DNA of 64,000 bases. Origin: RUG12783 sp946409545 (GTDB taxonomy: Bacteria > Bacillota_I > Bacilli_A > RF39 > UBA660). The stretch is from assembly GCA_946409545.1 (NCBI GenBank), contig CAMJWT010000001.1, forward strand, positions 62,001 through 126,000, given 5' to 3'. This document shows, in pieces, positions 17,060-26,289 of the stretch (its first letter is position 1; each line of letters starts with the position of its first letter). The position numbers and the translations under genes are program-made. The notes under the pieces are model-generated. The model was given only the letters and a program-made list of their open reading frames with translations. It searched no databases and had not been told where the DNA came from.

Positions 17060-19262
17060 AGTAGTTGCTATTAATTATCCCGCTTTTAATACAAGAGTTA
17101 AAACTAATAAAAGACAAGTTATTAAGCAGTTAGAGAAAAAAGTTGAAGAAGGAAAACTAGATATGTTAAAAGCATCATTAAGAGAGAAAAGTATTACTTT
17201 TAATGATGAAATAACTGATTATTATCAATTTGTTGATTCTCTTCAAAGTTTAACAGGACCAGATTTAATAATTGCCAATAAATTAGTTAATAACATAAAT
17301 CGTGAAGTTGATCGTATGATTTTATCATTAAAAGATGGTTCAACTAGTGCTTTTACTAAGTTTTTACAAACAGTTAATGATAAAGTATTAAGTCCTGTTG
17401 GAAATGTTGTTACGAATTCTCTTGCGATGAATACTGTTCTTAGTTTAATACCATCAATTCCTGTTAAAATGGGTGTTTCTATTTTGTTAACAGGTATGTC
17501 TTTAACTAATATTTATAAGGTTGATAAGTATAAAATGGTTACCAATCGAACTTATGAATTAGATAAAGTATTACAAGAATTAGAAACAACAATTGATAAA
17601 GATGGTAATATTATCGATACTAGATTTAGTGAAAATGATCAAACCATTATTCGAAGTTTTTTAAAAACGAATAATGTTATATATGAAGATACAGGATATC
17701 TTTCTTTAAGAGAAGCGGTTTATAGTTTATCAGTTGAACAAAAAGAAGAATTATGTCGAAAACTTGATATGAATAAAGAGCAAGAGGAGCGAATTGAAAA
17801 ATTAAACGATAATCTATTTACAAGAATAAGAAAAAAAGTTATAACTCCTATTGCTGTTGCTACAACCGGAGGAGTAGGTTTAGCAACGTCTATTAATTCT
17901 ATTGATCCAACCCTTTTAGCAGCCCCTCTTAATGGTACACTAGTAGGAACAATTGTATCAAAATTAACCGAAAGTAAAGTAATTGGATGGGTATCAGGAG
18001 CTATTACAGGATGCTTAAACTTTGTTGGTAAGTTTATACCTGCTATAAGTAGTTTAGTTAATAAAGTATCAGCTATAGAAAACGTTGCAGTTCTTGCTGT
18101 AGCTGGAGCAGGTGTAGGTCTATTAGGTGTAATAGGTAAAGGCATCTATAATGCGATAAAGAATAGGAAGAATATCTTTAATACGCAAAAACTTCAAAAG
18201 AAATTGGCAGATAAAGATCAAGAACTATATGGAGAAAAAGATATTGAAGAAATAAGTAGAATGCGTGAGATTCTAAAAGAAAGATCTCATAAAGAAGAAA
18301 CCTTTATCATTAGTATCGTATGTCAATATATGAATGAAATAGGTGTTGAATATGAAAAAGCGCCTCATAATTTACAAGAACTACAAGAATTAATAAATGG
18401 TTTATCAAATAAAGAGAAGAGACAAATTAGAAAATTATTTGAATCATTAGAAGAATTTTTACATAGAGAACCAAATAAATTTAAAAGGTGTATGAAAAAA
18501 GCTGGTAAATTTATTAAAACGGTTGTAACTTTAGGTCTTGCTGGAATGAGTGTTACTAATATTCTTACAAGTGGTGGATTCTTTGCAATGATTAAAGAAA
18601 AGTTATTTGGTGTAGAACCGGTAGTAAAACCAGAATATTTATCGTTTGATGATTCAAAAGGAAGAGCAGCTTATGAAAGTGAATATGGTGAGGTTATTAA
18701 TGAAGTAGTAGAAACACCGATGGCAAACCCAGAACCTCAACCAGGACCTGCCCCAGTAACACCAACCCCAACGCCTACTCCAACACCGACACCAGGTCCA
18801 TCAGTAAATATGACACCAGAAACTCCAGTAACGACACCTAAACCAAAATATGTTTGTGGAAGATTACCAAAGTTAAATTATAATTTACAGGATGTTTGCT
18901 TGGGAACAACTAACGTTGACTTATCTTCACTTCCTGATGATGAATTGTTATCATTAATTGTTAATTCACCTGATTATCGATATACAGCACATATTTTAGA
19001 GGTAATGGATAAGGATACTTTCTTAAGATTTAAGACTTTAATTGAAAACAGTCCTAAAATAAATCGTAATGGTTGTTTAAGTTATCAATGGGTAAAAGAT
19101 TGTTTGAATGCTCGAATAAATACTGAAAATCAAGTTATTAAAAATGCTATTGATGCTTATAATGCTAAAGTAAATTTAGATGATATAACTAACAAGGTTG
19201 GTACAGGTATTGGTATAGCAGCCGCTATAACTGAAGAAGAAAAACAAGTTAAAACAAGATAA
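17052..19262 (+). CDS. Large hydrophobic-segment protein with Pro/Thr linker, unknown
   Basis: A 736-residue protein with no signal peptide. Three Gly/Ala-rich hydrophobic regions (about 113-152, 262-372, 488-515) alternate with charged helical parts. A Pro/Thr stretch (about 558-598, with PTPTPTPTPTPGP) precedes a C-terminal domain (600-736) that has two cysteines near its start. Pro/Thr linkers usually lie outside the membrane, and the hydrophobic Gly/Ala-rich blocks are reminiscent of pore-forming or polymorphic secreted proteins. I do not recognise a family. Translationally coupled to the small acidic protein upstream; terminator directly downstream. Confidence 0.75.
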   Translation: MSEVVAINYPAFNTRVKTNKRQVIKQLEKKVEEGKLDMLKASLREKSITFNDEITDYYQFVDSLQSLTGPDLIIANKLVNNINREVDRMILSLKDGSTSAFTKFLQTVNDKVLSPVGNVVTNSLAMNTVLSLIPSIPVKMGVSILLTGMSLTNIYKVDKYKMVTNRTYELDKVLQELETTIDKDGNIIDTRFSENDQTIIRSFLKTNNVIYEDTGYLSLREAVYSLSVEQKEELCRKLDMNKEQEERIEKLNDNLFTRIRKKVITPIAVATTGGVGLATSINSIDPTLLAAPLNGTLVGTIVSKLTESKVIGWVSGAITGCLNFVGKFIPAISSLVNKVSAIENVAVLAVAGAGVGLLGVIGKGIYNAIKNRKNIFNTQKLQKKLADKDQELYGEKDIEEISRMREILKERSHKEETFIISIVCQYMNEIGVEYEKAPHNLQELQELINGLSNKEKRQIRKLFESLEEFLHREPNKFKRCMKKAGKFIKTVVTLGLAGMSVTNILTSGGFFAMIKEKLFGVEPVVKPEYLSFDDSKGRAAYESEYGEVINEVVETPMANPEPQPGPAPVTPTPTPTPTPTPGPSVNMTPETPVTTPKPKYVCGRLPKLNYNLQDVCLGTTNVDLSSLPDDELLSLIVNSPDYRYTAHILEVMDKDTFLRFKTLIENSPKINRNGCLSYQWVKDCLNARINTENQVIKNAIDAYNAKVNLDDITNKVGTGIGIAAAITEEEKQVKTR

Positions 19263-19285
19263 GACTTATTTAATAAGTCTTTTTT
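19261..19285 (+). terminator. Intrinsic terminator
   Basis: AAGACTTA/TAAGTCTT stem starting in the stop codon, with a T6 tail. Confidence 0.87.
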
Positions 19286-19286
19286 G

Positions 19287-19315
19287 TTGGAAAAATAAAG
19301 CTTTTGTTATATAAT
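19287..19315 (+). promoter_or_regulatory. lgt-whiA operon promoter
   Basis: TTGGAA, 17-base spacer, TATAAT, 22 bases before the lgt ATG. Confidence 0.75.
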
Positions 19316-19337
19316 ACGAAAGTGAAGTGGTGATATT

Positions 19338-20177
19338 ATGAACAGAGTATTTTTAGATTTAGGCTTTATAAAAATATATTGGTATTCAATTATGATTTTA
19401 ACAGGAGCCATTTTAGGTATTTTTCTTGTATATAAAGAATTTAAAAGATTAAAGTTTGATACTAAAGGATTAGATAATATGGCTTTTTATACCATTCTTT
19501 TTGGTCTTTTAGGAGCAAGAATTTGGTATGTATTATTTAATCTATCAGAATATAAAAATAATTTATTAGAAGTATTTGCTGTTTGGAATGGTGGACTTGC
19601 TATTCATGGAGCTATCTTTGGTGGCTTAACATTTTTATATTTTTATTGTAAGAAGAAAAATATTCATTTCTTAAAAATAGCGGATGTTGTTATGCCTGCT
19701 GTATTAATAGGACAAATCGTAGGTAGATGGGGTAATTTCTTTAATCAAGAAGCTCATGGTGGAGAAGTAACAAGAGCCTTTCTTGAGAAGTTATGTATTC
19801 CGGATTTTATAATTAAAGGTATGTTTATAAGAGGCAAATACTATCATCCAACATTTTTCTATGAATCGATTTTTAATTTGTTATTATTACTTTTTATCGT
19901 TGTATTTAGAAGATATAAAAAAGTTAAAGAAGGTATGATTTTCTCTATATATTTAATGGGATATGGAATACTAAGATTCTTTATTGAAAGTATGAGAACA
20001 GATAGTTTGATGCTAGGAAGTATTCGTGTTGCTCAAGTTGTATCTATTGCTTTCTTTATAAGTGGTTTAGTATTAATGATTATATCTATTAAAAAACATG
20101 ATGATTATAATAAAATAGAAGAAAAAGAAGAAACAAAGAAGAAAAACATAAAGAAAAAGAGTAAGAAGGTGAAATAA
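19338..20177 (+). CDS. lgt: Prolipoprotein diacylglyceryl transferase
   Basis: A 279-residue polytopic membrane enzyme with about seven helices. It moves diacylglycerol from phosphatidylglycerol to the lipobox cysteine of prolipoproteins. The signature GRWGNFFNQEAHGG is at about 130-143, and YHPTFFYESIFN and the GILRFFIE segment near the end match the family. The C-terminal tail is strongly basic. Its last base is the first base of the next start codon (TAATG). The lipoprotein at 37068 is a candidate substrate. Confidence 0.97.
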   Translation: MNRVFLDLGFIKIYWYSIMILTGAILGIFLVYKEFKRLKFDTKGLDNMAFYTILFGLLGARIWYVLFNLSEYKNNLLEVFAVWNGGLAIHGAIFGGLTFLYFYCKKKNIHFLKIADVVMPAVLIGQIVGRWGNFFNQEAHGGEVTRAFLEKLCIPDFIIKGMFIRGKYYHPTFFYESIFNLLLLLFIVVFRRYKKVKEGMIFSIYLMGYGILRFFIESMRTDSLMLGSIRVAQVVSIAFFISGLVLMIISIKKHDDYNKIEEKEETKKKNIKKKSKKVK

Positions 20178-21112
20178 TGCTTTCTTTCACAATGAATGTT
20201 AAAAATGAATTATCATTACAAGATAATGAACGTAACATGGAAATGATTGAACTTTCTGCTTTTATAAGAAATAATGGCAAATATGAAGATAATAAAATAA
20301 TTCTTAGTACCGAAAATAATAAAGTTGCTAAACATATTTATATATTAATTAAGAAAATGTTTAATGTTGTAGCTAATATTATTGATAAAAATAATTCTTT
20401 TAATCGAAGTAGATTACTTTTAATAGAAATAAATCAAAAAGTAGAAAATATATTAAAAGATTTATATGTACTATCGGAAGATAATAAATATTTATCAAAT
20501 GTTCCTGATTTTTTTGTTGATAATGAAGATGATAAAAGAGCATATCTACGTGGAGTTTTTCTTGCAACAGGTAGTGTTAATGATCCCAAAACAAGTCGAT
20601 ATCATTTAGAATTCTTTATAAATGATGAAGAGGAAGCAAAATATATATCGAGTTTATTAAATGAATTTTATTTAAACAGTAAGATTATTAAAAAAGAGAA
20701 AAAATATATGGTCTATGTTAAAGAGGCCGAAAAAATAGGTGATTTCTTACGAGTTATTAATGCCCCACAAGCTGTAATGTATTATGAAGATATAAGAATA
20801 TATCGTGATCATAAAAATATGACTAATCGTCTTAATAATATGGAACAAGCTAATATTGAGAGAATCATTAATACTTGTAATGAACAAATCGAAGATATTC
20901 ACTTGATTCTTGATACTTTAGGTGAACAGTTTTTAGATGAAAAAACATTAGAAGCTGCTACTTATCGATTAAAGTATCCAGAATCTTCTCTACAAGAGTT
21001 GAGTGATATTATGGAGTATGAGACGGATAAACCGATTACCAAATCGGGATTAAATCATCGTTTTCGTAAAATTAAAGAAATTGCTAATAGAATAAGGAGT
21101 GAGAAAAAATGA
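20177..21112 (+). CDS. whiA: DNA-binding protein WhiA
   Basis: A 311-residue WhiA: an N-terminal LAGLIDADG-homing-endonuclease-like fold (residues about 1-195, e.g. RAYLRGVFLATGSVNDPKTSRYHLEF) and a C-terminal helix-turn-helix (about 225-305, with RLKYPESSLQELSDIM and SGLNHRFRKIKEIA). In Firmicutes it influences cell division and chromosome segregation. Usual neighbours yvcJ/yvcK are absent; it is coupled to lgt and to the acetyltransferase by one- and four-base overlaps. Confidence 0.95.
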   Translation: MLSFTMNVKNELSLQDNERNMEMIELSAFIRNNGKYEDNKIILSTENNKVAKHIYILIKKMFNVVANIIDKNNSFNRSRLLLIEINQKVENILKDLYVLSEDNKYLSNVPDFFVDNEDDKRAYLRGVFLATGSVNDPKTSRYHLEFFINDEEEAKYISSLLNEFYLNSKIIKKEKKYMVYVKEAEKIGDFLRVINAPQAVMYYEDIRIYRDHKNMTNRLNNMEQANIERIINTCNEQIEDIHLILDTLGEQFLDEKTLEAATYRLKYPESSLQELSDIMEYETDKPITKSGLNHRFRKIKEIANRIRSEKK

Positions 21113-21642
21113 AATATTTTAAAAAAATGGAAGGTGAAAAAGTATATTTATCACCAATTAATTTAGATGATTATGAAACATATGTTAAATGGTTAAATAA
21201 CCCTGTTATAACCCAATTTTTAGATTGTAATGATAGTTTAATTACTTTATCAAATGAGCAAGAATTATTACCTAAGATTGCTAATGGTGAATTTACTTAT
21301 GCAATTATAAAAAAAGAAGATGATACTCTTCTTGGTAATGTAGGATTGACAAAGATCGATTATAAAAATGGTAAAGCTTCATTAGGAATTTTTATTGGTG
21401 AAGAAGAAAATCTATCTAAAGGATATGGTAGTGAAGCTATTAAGTTAATTCTAAATTTTGCTTTTAATGAAATAAGACTTCATAGTGTTTATTTAACAGT
21501 ATTTGCTAATAATCCTCGTGCTATTAAAGCTTATACAAAATGTGGTTTTCAAGAATTTGGAAGACGTCATGAAGCTATTTATCATGATGGAAAATATCAC
21601 GATTTAGTTTATATGGAAATAATTAATAAAAACTCTTTATAG
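21109..21642 (+). CDS. GNAT N-acetyltransferase, RimJ/RimL type
   Basis: A 177-residue GNAT protein with YLSPINLDDYETYVKWLNN at the start, the acetyl-CoA binding segment LSKGYGSEAIKLILNFAF, and NPRAIKAYTKCGFQEFGRRHEA near the end. Most like RimJ/RimL/SpeG-type enzymes that acetylate protein N-termini or small amines; the substrate cannot be told. Start overlaps the whiA TGA (ATGA), making it the last gene of the lgt operon. Confidence 0.9.
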   Translation: MKYFKKMEGEKVYLSPINLDDYETYVKWLNNPVITQFLDCNDSLITLSNEQELLPKIANGEFTYAIIKKEDDTLLGNVGLTKIDYKNGKASLGIFIGEEENLSKGYGSEAIKLILNFAFNEIRLHSVYLTVFANNPRAIKAYTKCGFQEFGRRHEAIYHDGKYHDLVYMEIINKNSL

Positions 21643-21652
21643 AGTTTTTTTT
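21628..21652 (+). terminator. Intrinsic terminator
   Basis: AAAAACTCT/AGAGTTTTT with a TTAT loop, spanning the stop codon, then more T. Confidence 0.87.
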
Positions 21653-21703
21653 GTAAACAAGAAAAAAACTTGGCTTAAAATAACGTGTTTTTAAATGTTT
21701 ATA

Positions 21704-21717
21704 TGATATACTATAAT
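21704..21717 (+). promoter_or_regulatory. Extended -10 promoter region
   Basis: TGATATACT overlaps a second candidate, TATAAT at 21712-21717. No clear -35. One of the two serves the TGS-kinase and gap unit. Confidence 0.5.
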
Positions 21718-21734
21718 AGAAGGATAGTGAGGGT

Positions 21735-23387
21735 ATGTTATCAGATAATATTTTAGTTAGTGTAAATAATATGGAAATAGAGGTTGCTAAAGGTACAACT
21801 CTTTTGGAAATAAGTAAAATGTTTAGTAACTCTGGAAGACCAAGTATAATTGCTAAAGTTAATGGTCATTATGTAGAATTAAATGAAGTGGCTTTACCTA
21901 ATAGCAATATTGAGTTTTGTGATGTAACACATTATTATGCTAATAGAGTTTATGCTAATGGTTTGATATATTTAATTAATTATGCATTTAATGAACTATA
22001 TAATGGTAAAAATACAATTGTTGTTAAACATTCTGTAGATCGTTCATTATGTATTGAAACGACTAGTAAAATTACTAAAGAAGATATAAAAAAGGTAGAA
22101 GAGAAGATGAAATCAATTGTTGATGCTAATCTTCCTATTACGAAAGTAACAGTATTAAAAAGAGAAGCAATTGATTATTTTACAAAAACTCATGATTTAT
22201 CAAAAGTTAAATTATTGAAATTTGTTTCTAAATCTTATGTTCATTTATATAAAATGGGTAATATGTATAATATGATTTATAGCAAAATGCCTGCTGAAAC
22301 TTCATGTTTAAACGAATTTTCATTAACATATTTAGATGATAGTGAATTTGTATTAAGTTATCCAAATATTTATACAAATAATAATATTCATAAATATGTT
22401 CATCATGAAAAATTCTTTGAAGTATTCCGCGATGAAAAAGATTGGGGAAAATTAATGCATATTCAAACTTGTGCTGACTTAAATGAGATTGTATCAAATG
22501 GTAATATGAAATATTTAATAAGTATGAGTGAAAATATTCAAAATAAGAAGTTGTTACAAATAGCAGAAGATATTGTTAAGAATCATAAACAAGTAAAAAT
22601 TGTTTTAATGGCAGGACCAAGTAGTAGTGGTAAGACAACAACTTGTTCTAAACTTTCAATGGCTTTAAAGTGTTATGGTGTTACACCAAAAATGATTTCG
22701 ATGGATAATTTCTTTGTAGAAAGAGTCGATACTCCAAAGAAAGAAAATGGTGAATATGATTTTGAATGTTTAGAGGCTGTTGATTTAAAACTATTTAGTA
22801 AGACAATGAAGTCATTACTAGATGGCAAAGAAACGGCAATGCCTACATTTGATTTCTATTCTGGTGAAAAGAAATTTAAAACAAAAATGAAACTACAAGA
22901 TGATGATATCTTATTGATTGAAGGTATTCATGCCTTAAATCCAAAAGTATTAGCGGATATTGATGCTAATAAAAAGTTCAAGATTTATTTATCACCATTA
23001 ACAGCAGTTAATATAGATAGAGATAATCGAATTTTCTTAACAGATAATAGATTGCTTCGTCGTATGATTAGAGATAATCGTACAAGAGGATATACTCCTT
23101 CTGATACATTAAATATCTGGGATGATGTTCGTGCTGGTGAAGAGAAATATATCTTCCCATTCCAAGATGAAGCAGATGTTGTCTTTAACACATCGTTAAT
23201 ATATGAATTTTGTATTTTAAAAACATATGTATTACCATTATTATTCTCGGTAAAAATGGATGATCCAAATTATGATGAAGCTGTAAGACTTATGAAGGTA
23301 TTAGATTTATTCTTACCAATGACAAGCGAAGCCATTCCGGCAGATTCAATATTAAGAGAATTTATAGGAAATAGTTATTTTGAATAG
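21735..23387 (+). CDS. Nucleoside (uridine-like) kinase with N-terminal TGS domain
   Basis: A 550-residue protein. Residues about 1-65 are a TGS-like domain, 65-190 resemble the editing-associated domain of threonyl-tRNA synthetase, and 285-550 are a P-loop phosphoribulokinase/uridine kinase domain with Walker A GPSSSGKTT (about 295-303) and MDNFFVER following. This architecture is the same as the broadly specific nucleoside kinase group found in Firmicutes and Thermotogae. It probably phosphorylates a nucleoside in salvage. gap begins 9 bases later and should be co-transcribed. Confidence 0.9.
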   Translation: MLSDNILVSVNNMEIEVAKGTTLLEISKMFSNSGRPSIIAKVNGHYVELNEVALPNSNIEFCDVTHYYANRVYANGLIYLINYAFNELYNGKNTIVVKHSVDRSLCIETTSKITKEDIKKVEEKMKSIVDANLPITKVTVLKREAIDYFTKTHDLSKVKLLKFVSKSYVHLYKMGNMYNMIYSKMPAETSCLNEFSLTYLDDSEFVLSYPNIYTNNNIHKYVHHEKFFEVFRDEKDWGKLMHIQTCADLNEIVSNGNMKYLISMSENIQNKKLLQIAEDIVKNHKQVKIVLMAGPSSSGKTTTCSKLSMALKCYGVTPKMISMDNFFVERVDTPKKENGEYDFECLEAVDLKLFSKTMKSLLDGKETAMPTFDFYSGEKKFKTKMKLQDDDILLIEGIHALNPKVLADIDANKKFKIYLSPLTAVNIDRDNRIFLTDNRLLRRMIRDNRTRGYTPSDTLNIWDDVRAGEEKYIFPFQDEADVVFNTSLIYEFCILKTYVLPLLFSVKMDDPNYDEAVRLMKVLDLFLPMTSEAIPADSILREFIGNSYFE

Positions 23388-23396
23388 GAGGTATTT

Positions 23397-24398
23397 ATGA
23401 GAGTAGCGATAAATGGTTTTGGAAGAATAGGTAGATTAGTTTATAGATTGATGGATAATGATCCAACATTAGAGGTTGTAGCAATTAACGATTTAACGGA
23501 TGCTGAACAACTTGCATATTTATTAAAATATGATACAAATCATCGTAATTATCGTATTGATGATATTAGTTTCGATGATGAAAATTTAATTGTTGGTGGT
23601 AAAAAAATAAGAGTTTATGCTGAAAAAGATCCAGCTATGTTGCCATGGGCAGAACTTGGTATTGATGTAGTATTTGAATGTACCGGATTATTTACTGACG
23701 TAGAAAAAGCTTCTGCACATATTAATGCTGGTGCTAAAAGAGTAATCATTTCTGCACCTGCTAAAGGAGAAGCTAAAACGGTTGTATATAACGTAAATCA
23801 TAATATTTTAGATGGTACTGAAAAGATTATATCAGCAGCAAGTTGTACAACAAACTGTCTTGCTCCAGTACTTAAAGTAATTGAAGATAATATTGGTATT
23901 ACTAAAGGATATATGACAACAGTTCATGCTTATACCAATGATCAAGCAACTCTTGATGTTGCTCATAAAAAAGGTATTAAAGCAAGACGAGGAAGAGCAT
24001 GTGGAGCAAACATTGTTCCAGCGTCTACTGGTGCTGCATCAGCGATTGGTCTTGTTATTCCATCACTTAAAGGGAAATTAGATGGTAGTGCTATGCGTGT
24101 TCCTGTTCCAACAGGAAGTGTTATTGATTTAACTCTTGAATTAAATCGTAATACATCGGTTGAAGAAATTAATAATTTATTTATAAATAATCAAAATGAA
24201 ACGTTAAAGTTTACAATGGATCCAATTGTATCAAGTGATGTTATTGGATCACATTATGGAGCTGTCGTTGATGGATTATGTACTAATGTTCTAGAAGTAG
24301 ATGGCAAGCAATTAGTTAAAATTGTTGCTTGGTATGATAACGAAATGGGATATAGTACACAAATGGTTAGAACCGCACGTTTCTTAGTAAGTAGGTAA
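23397..24398 (+). CDS. gap: Type I glyceraldehyde-3-phosphate dehydrogenase
   Basis: A 333-residue GAPDH: NAD-binding INGFGRIGRL at the N-terminus, catalytic C150 in SAASCTTNCLAP, and the usual WYDNEMGYS end. It oxidises glyceraldehyde 3-phosphate to 1,3-bisphosphoglycerate. pgk and tpiA, often adjacent in Firmicutes, are 36 kb away, in a separate operon. AGGAGG lies seven bases before the ATG. Confidence 0.98.
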   Translation: MRVAINGFGRIGRLVYRLMDNDPTLEVVAINDLTDAEQLAYLLKYDTNHRNYRIDDISFDDENLIVGGKKIRVYAEKDPAMLPWAELGIDVVFECTGLFTDVEKASAHINAGAKRVIISAPAKGEAKTVVYNVNHNILDGTEKIISAASCTTNCLAPVLKVIEDNIGITKGYMTTVHAYTNDQATLDVAHKKGIKARRGRACGANIVPASTGAASAIGLVIPSLKGKLDGSAMRVPVPTGSVIDLTLELNRNTSVEEINNLFINNQNETLKFTMDPIVSSDVIGSHYGAVVDGLCTNVLEVDGKQLVKIVAWYDNEMGYSTQMVRTARFLVSR

Positions 24399-24402
24399 TA
24401 TT

Positions 24403-24561
24403 ATGATAGAGTTTTTTAGAGATACCTTAGATGGAAGAGTCTATTTAGTTACAGCTGTAATTTGTGTCTTTCTTATCCTTGCATGCATAGGTTATCTAGT
24501 AACTAAAAAAATTGAGGAAGATAAAAAGAAATTACTTGCTGTCCAACCTCCACAAATGTAG
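24403..24561 (+). CDS. 52-residue single-pass membrane protein
   Basis: A short frame from ATG to TAG that fits exactly between gap and a terminator. The protein begins MIEFFRDTLDGRVYL, has one membrane helix (about residues 15-34), then a Lys/Glu-rich tail (KKIEEDKKK) ending in PPQM. A weak Shine-Dalgarno (GTAGGT, overlapping the gap stop) precedes it. The charge pattern and tight fit support a real gene, cotranscribed with gap or read with the cell-division genes downstream. Function unknown. Confidence 0.65.
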   Translation: MIEFFRDTLDGRVYLVTAVICVFLILACIGYLVTKKIEEDKKKLLAVQPPQM

Positions 24562-24564
24562 AAT

Positions 24565-24588
24565 AGTGATATTTTATATCACTTTTTT
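24565..24588 (+). terminator. Intrinsic terminator
   Basis: AGTGATAT/ATATCACT with TTT loop and T6 tail, four bases after the small membrane protein gene. Confidence 0.9.
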
Positions 24589-24619
24589 ATTTGTAAAATT
24601 TTATTTTTTGTTATACTTA

Positions 24620-24628
24620 TGATATAAT
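24620..24628 (+). promoter_or_regulatory. Extended -10 promoter for ftsEX
   Basis: TGATATAAT, 25 bases before the ftsE ATG; no convincing -35. Confidence 0.6.
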
Positions 24629-24653
24629 TTCAATTAGAGAGTAAGGTGAAGAT

Positions 24654-25352
24654 ATGGGATTTATTGAATTTAATAATGTCTCTAAGCAATACAAAAATGG
24701 CGTTACAGCCTTATATGATTTAGATTTATCGATTGAAAAAGGTGACTTTGTCTTTATAATTGGTGGATCTGGAAGTGGTAAAAGTACGTTAATAAAATTG
24801 TTATATAGAGAAGAAAAACCAACTAAAGGTATCATTAAAGTTGGTGGAATAAATGTATCTAAATTAAGAAATAGAAATGTATATAAATTAAGAAGAAAAC
24901 TTGGTATTGTTTTCCAAGATTATCGATTATTACCAAAATTAACAGTATATGAAAATGTTTCTTTTGCTTTGGAAGCTATTGGTGAAAAGAAAAGTAATAT
25001 AAGACCTAAAGTTTTAAAGGCATTAGAACTTGTTGGATTAAAAAATAAAGTAAGAGAATATCCTGATAATTTAGCAGGTGGTGAGCAACAAAGGGTAGCG
25101 ATTGCAAGAGCAATTGTTAATGAACCTCCATTACTAATATGTGATGAACCAACAGGTAACCTTGATCCAACAAGAAGTTTAGAAATCGTTAAATTAATTG
25201 AAGAAATTAATAAAAAAGTTGGAACAACAGTTCTTATGGTTACTCATGATGAGGTAATTGTTAATAAAATGAAGAAACATGTTATTGCCCTTAAAGATGG
25301 ACATTTATACAAAGATTACAAGAAAGGGGAGTATGTAAATGAAGTTCTTTAG
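24654..25352 (+). CDS. ftsE: Cell division ATP-binding protein FtsE
   Basis: A 232-residue ABC ATPase with Walker A GGSGSGKST (about 39-47), Q-loop VFQDYRLLP, and Walker B LLICDEPTGNLDP. FtsE-specific segments such as FQDYRLLPKLTVYENVSFALE identify it. The signature motif is LAGGEQQR rather than the usual LSGGEQQR; the Ser contacts ATP gamma-phosphate in trans, so the change is notable. With FtsX it activates peptidoglycan hydrolases, typically M23 family enzymes or their regulators. ftsX overlaps its end by 14 bases. Confidence 0.96.
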   Translation: MGFIEFNNVSKQYKNGVTALYDLDLSIEKGDFVFIIGGSGSGKSTLIKLLYREEKPTKGIIKVGGINVSKLRNRNVYKLRRKLGIVFQDYRLLPKLTVYENVSFALEAIGEKKSNIRPKVLKALELVGLKNKVREYPDNLAGGEQQRVAIARAIVNEPPLLICDEPTGNLDPTRSLEIVKLIEEINKKVGTTVLMVTHDEVIVNKMKKHVIALKDGHLYKDYKKGEYVNEVL

Positions 25353-26247
25353 AATATTTGCTAGAAGTTTTCGTGATTCCCTTAAAAGTATAGGACGTAA
25401 CTTTTCTTTGTCTATCGCATCAATTACTTGTGTAATGATAACTTTGATTATTGTAGGAGCAGCTTTATTATTAACATATAATATTGATAATGCTACTAAT
25501 TCATTAAAAAATGATTTATCAATTGTCGTTTTTGTTAGTAATGAAGCAGACCAATTTGATATAACAACGATTGATACAAAGATTAAAGGAATAAGTAATG
25601 TTGATACAAAAAATGTAACGTTAAAAACGAAAGCTGAAATCAAACAAGAAATGATGGAAAGTAATGATACTTTTAAAAACATTATGGAAGATTGGGATGA
25701 TGATGAGAATCCTCTTCAAAATGTATATATCGTAAAAGTTATTAATGCTGATAAAATTGAGAATACAGCTAAAGAGATCGAAAAAATAGAAAAAGTAGCT
25801 CAAGTTAAATATGGTGAAGGAACTGTAGGAACTTTATTATTGGCCTTTAATTCCATCAAAAAAGGCTCTTATATCGCTGTTGTGGCATTAATAGTAGTAA
25901 CAGTCTTCCTAATTATAAATACTATTAAATTGACTATTTTCTCACGTAAGAGAGAAATATCAATTATGAGACTTGTTGGTGCAAGTAATTCATCAATAAA
26001 GATGCCATTTGTTTTTGAAGGAATGTTTTTAGGAATAATTGGTTCAATTGTACCTATAATATTAATGGTTTATACATATAATTGGATATATGAAAACTTT
26101 AATGGTAAATTATTACTTGCTGATATCTTTAAAATAATTGAACCATCTAAAATACTATTTAATTCTTGCTTAATTATATTAGCTATTGGAACAGTTGTTG
26201 GTATGTTTGGTAGTTCAATGGCTGTAAGAAAATATTTAAAAGTATAA
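25339..26247 (+). CDS. ftsX: Cell division protein FtsX
   Basis: A 302-residue FtsX with four membrane helices (about 24-46, 174-196, 222-247, 275-296). A large external loop lies between the first two, and the cytoplasmic KLTIFSRKREISIMRLVGAS motif follows the second helix, typical of FtsX/MacB-like permeases. The external loop is the part that contacts periplasmic or wall-bound hydrolases or adapters. The M23 protein at 40426 is a plausible client, but nothing in the window proves the pairing. Confidence 0.96.
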   Translation: MKFFRIFARSFRDSLKSIGRNFSLSIASITCVMITLIIVGAALLLTYNIDNATNSLKNDLSIVVFVSNEADQFDITTIDTKIKGISNVDTKNVTLKTKAEIKQEMMESNDTFKNIMEDWDDDENPLQNVYIVKVINADKIENTAKEIEKIEKVAQVKYGEGTVGTLLLAFNSIKKGSYIAVVALIVVTVFLIINTIKLTIFSRKREISIMRLVGASNSSIKMPFVFEGMFLGIIGSIVPIILMVYTYNWIYENFNGKLLLADIFKIIEPSKILFNSCLIILAIGTVVGMFGSSMAVRKYLKV

Positions 26248-26248
26248 T

Positions 26249-26279
26249 AAAAAAGATAAGTTTGAAACTTATCTTTTTT
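26249..26279. terminator. Bidirectional intrinsic terminator
   Basis: A 13-bp perfect stem (AAAAAAGATAAGT and complement) around TTGAA, with A/T runs on both sides; it lies between convergent ftsX and the minus-strand gene at 26290. Confidence 0.92.
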
Positions 26280-26289
26280 TATTTCTTAA

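Noticed and set aside
18739..18800. PTPTPT stretch considered a phase-variable DNA repeat
   Set aside because: The codons vary between units (CCA/CCG/CCT with ACC/ACG/ACT/ACA), so there is no uniform short tandem repeat for slippage.
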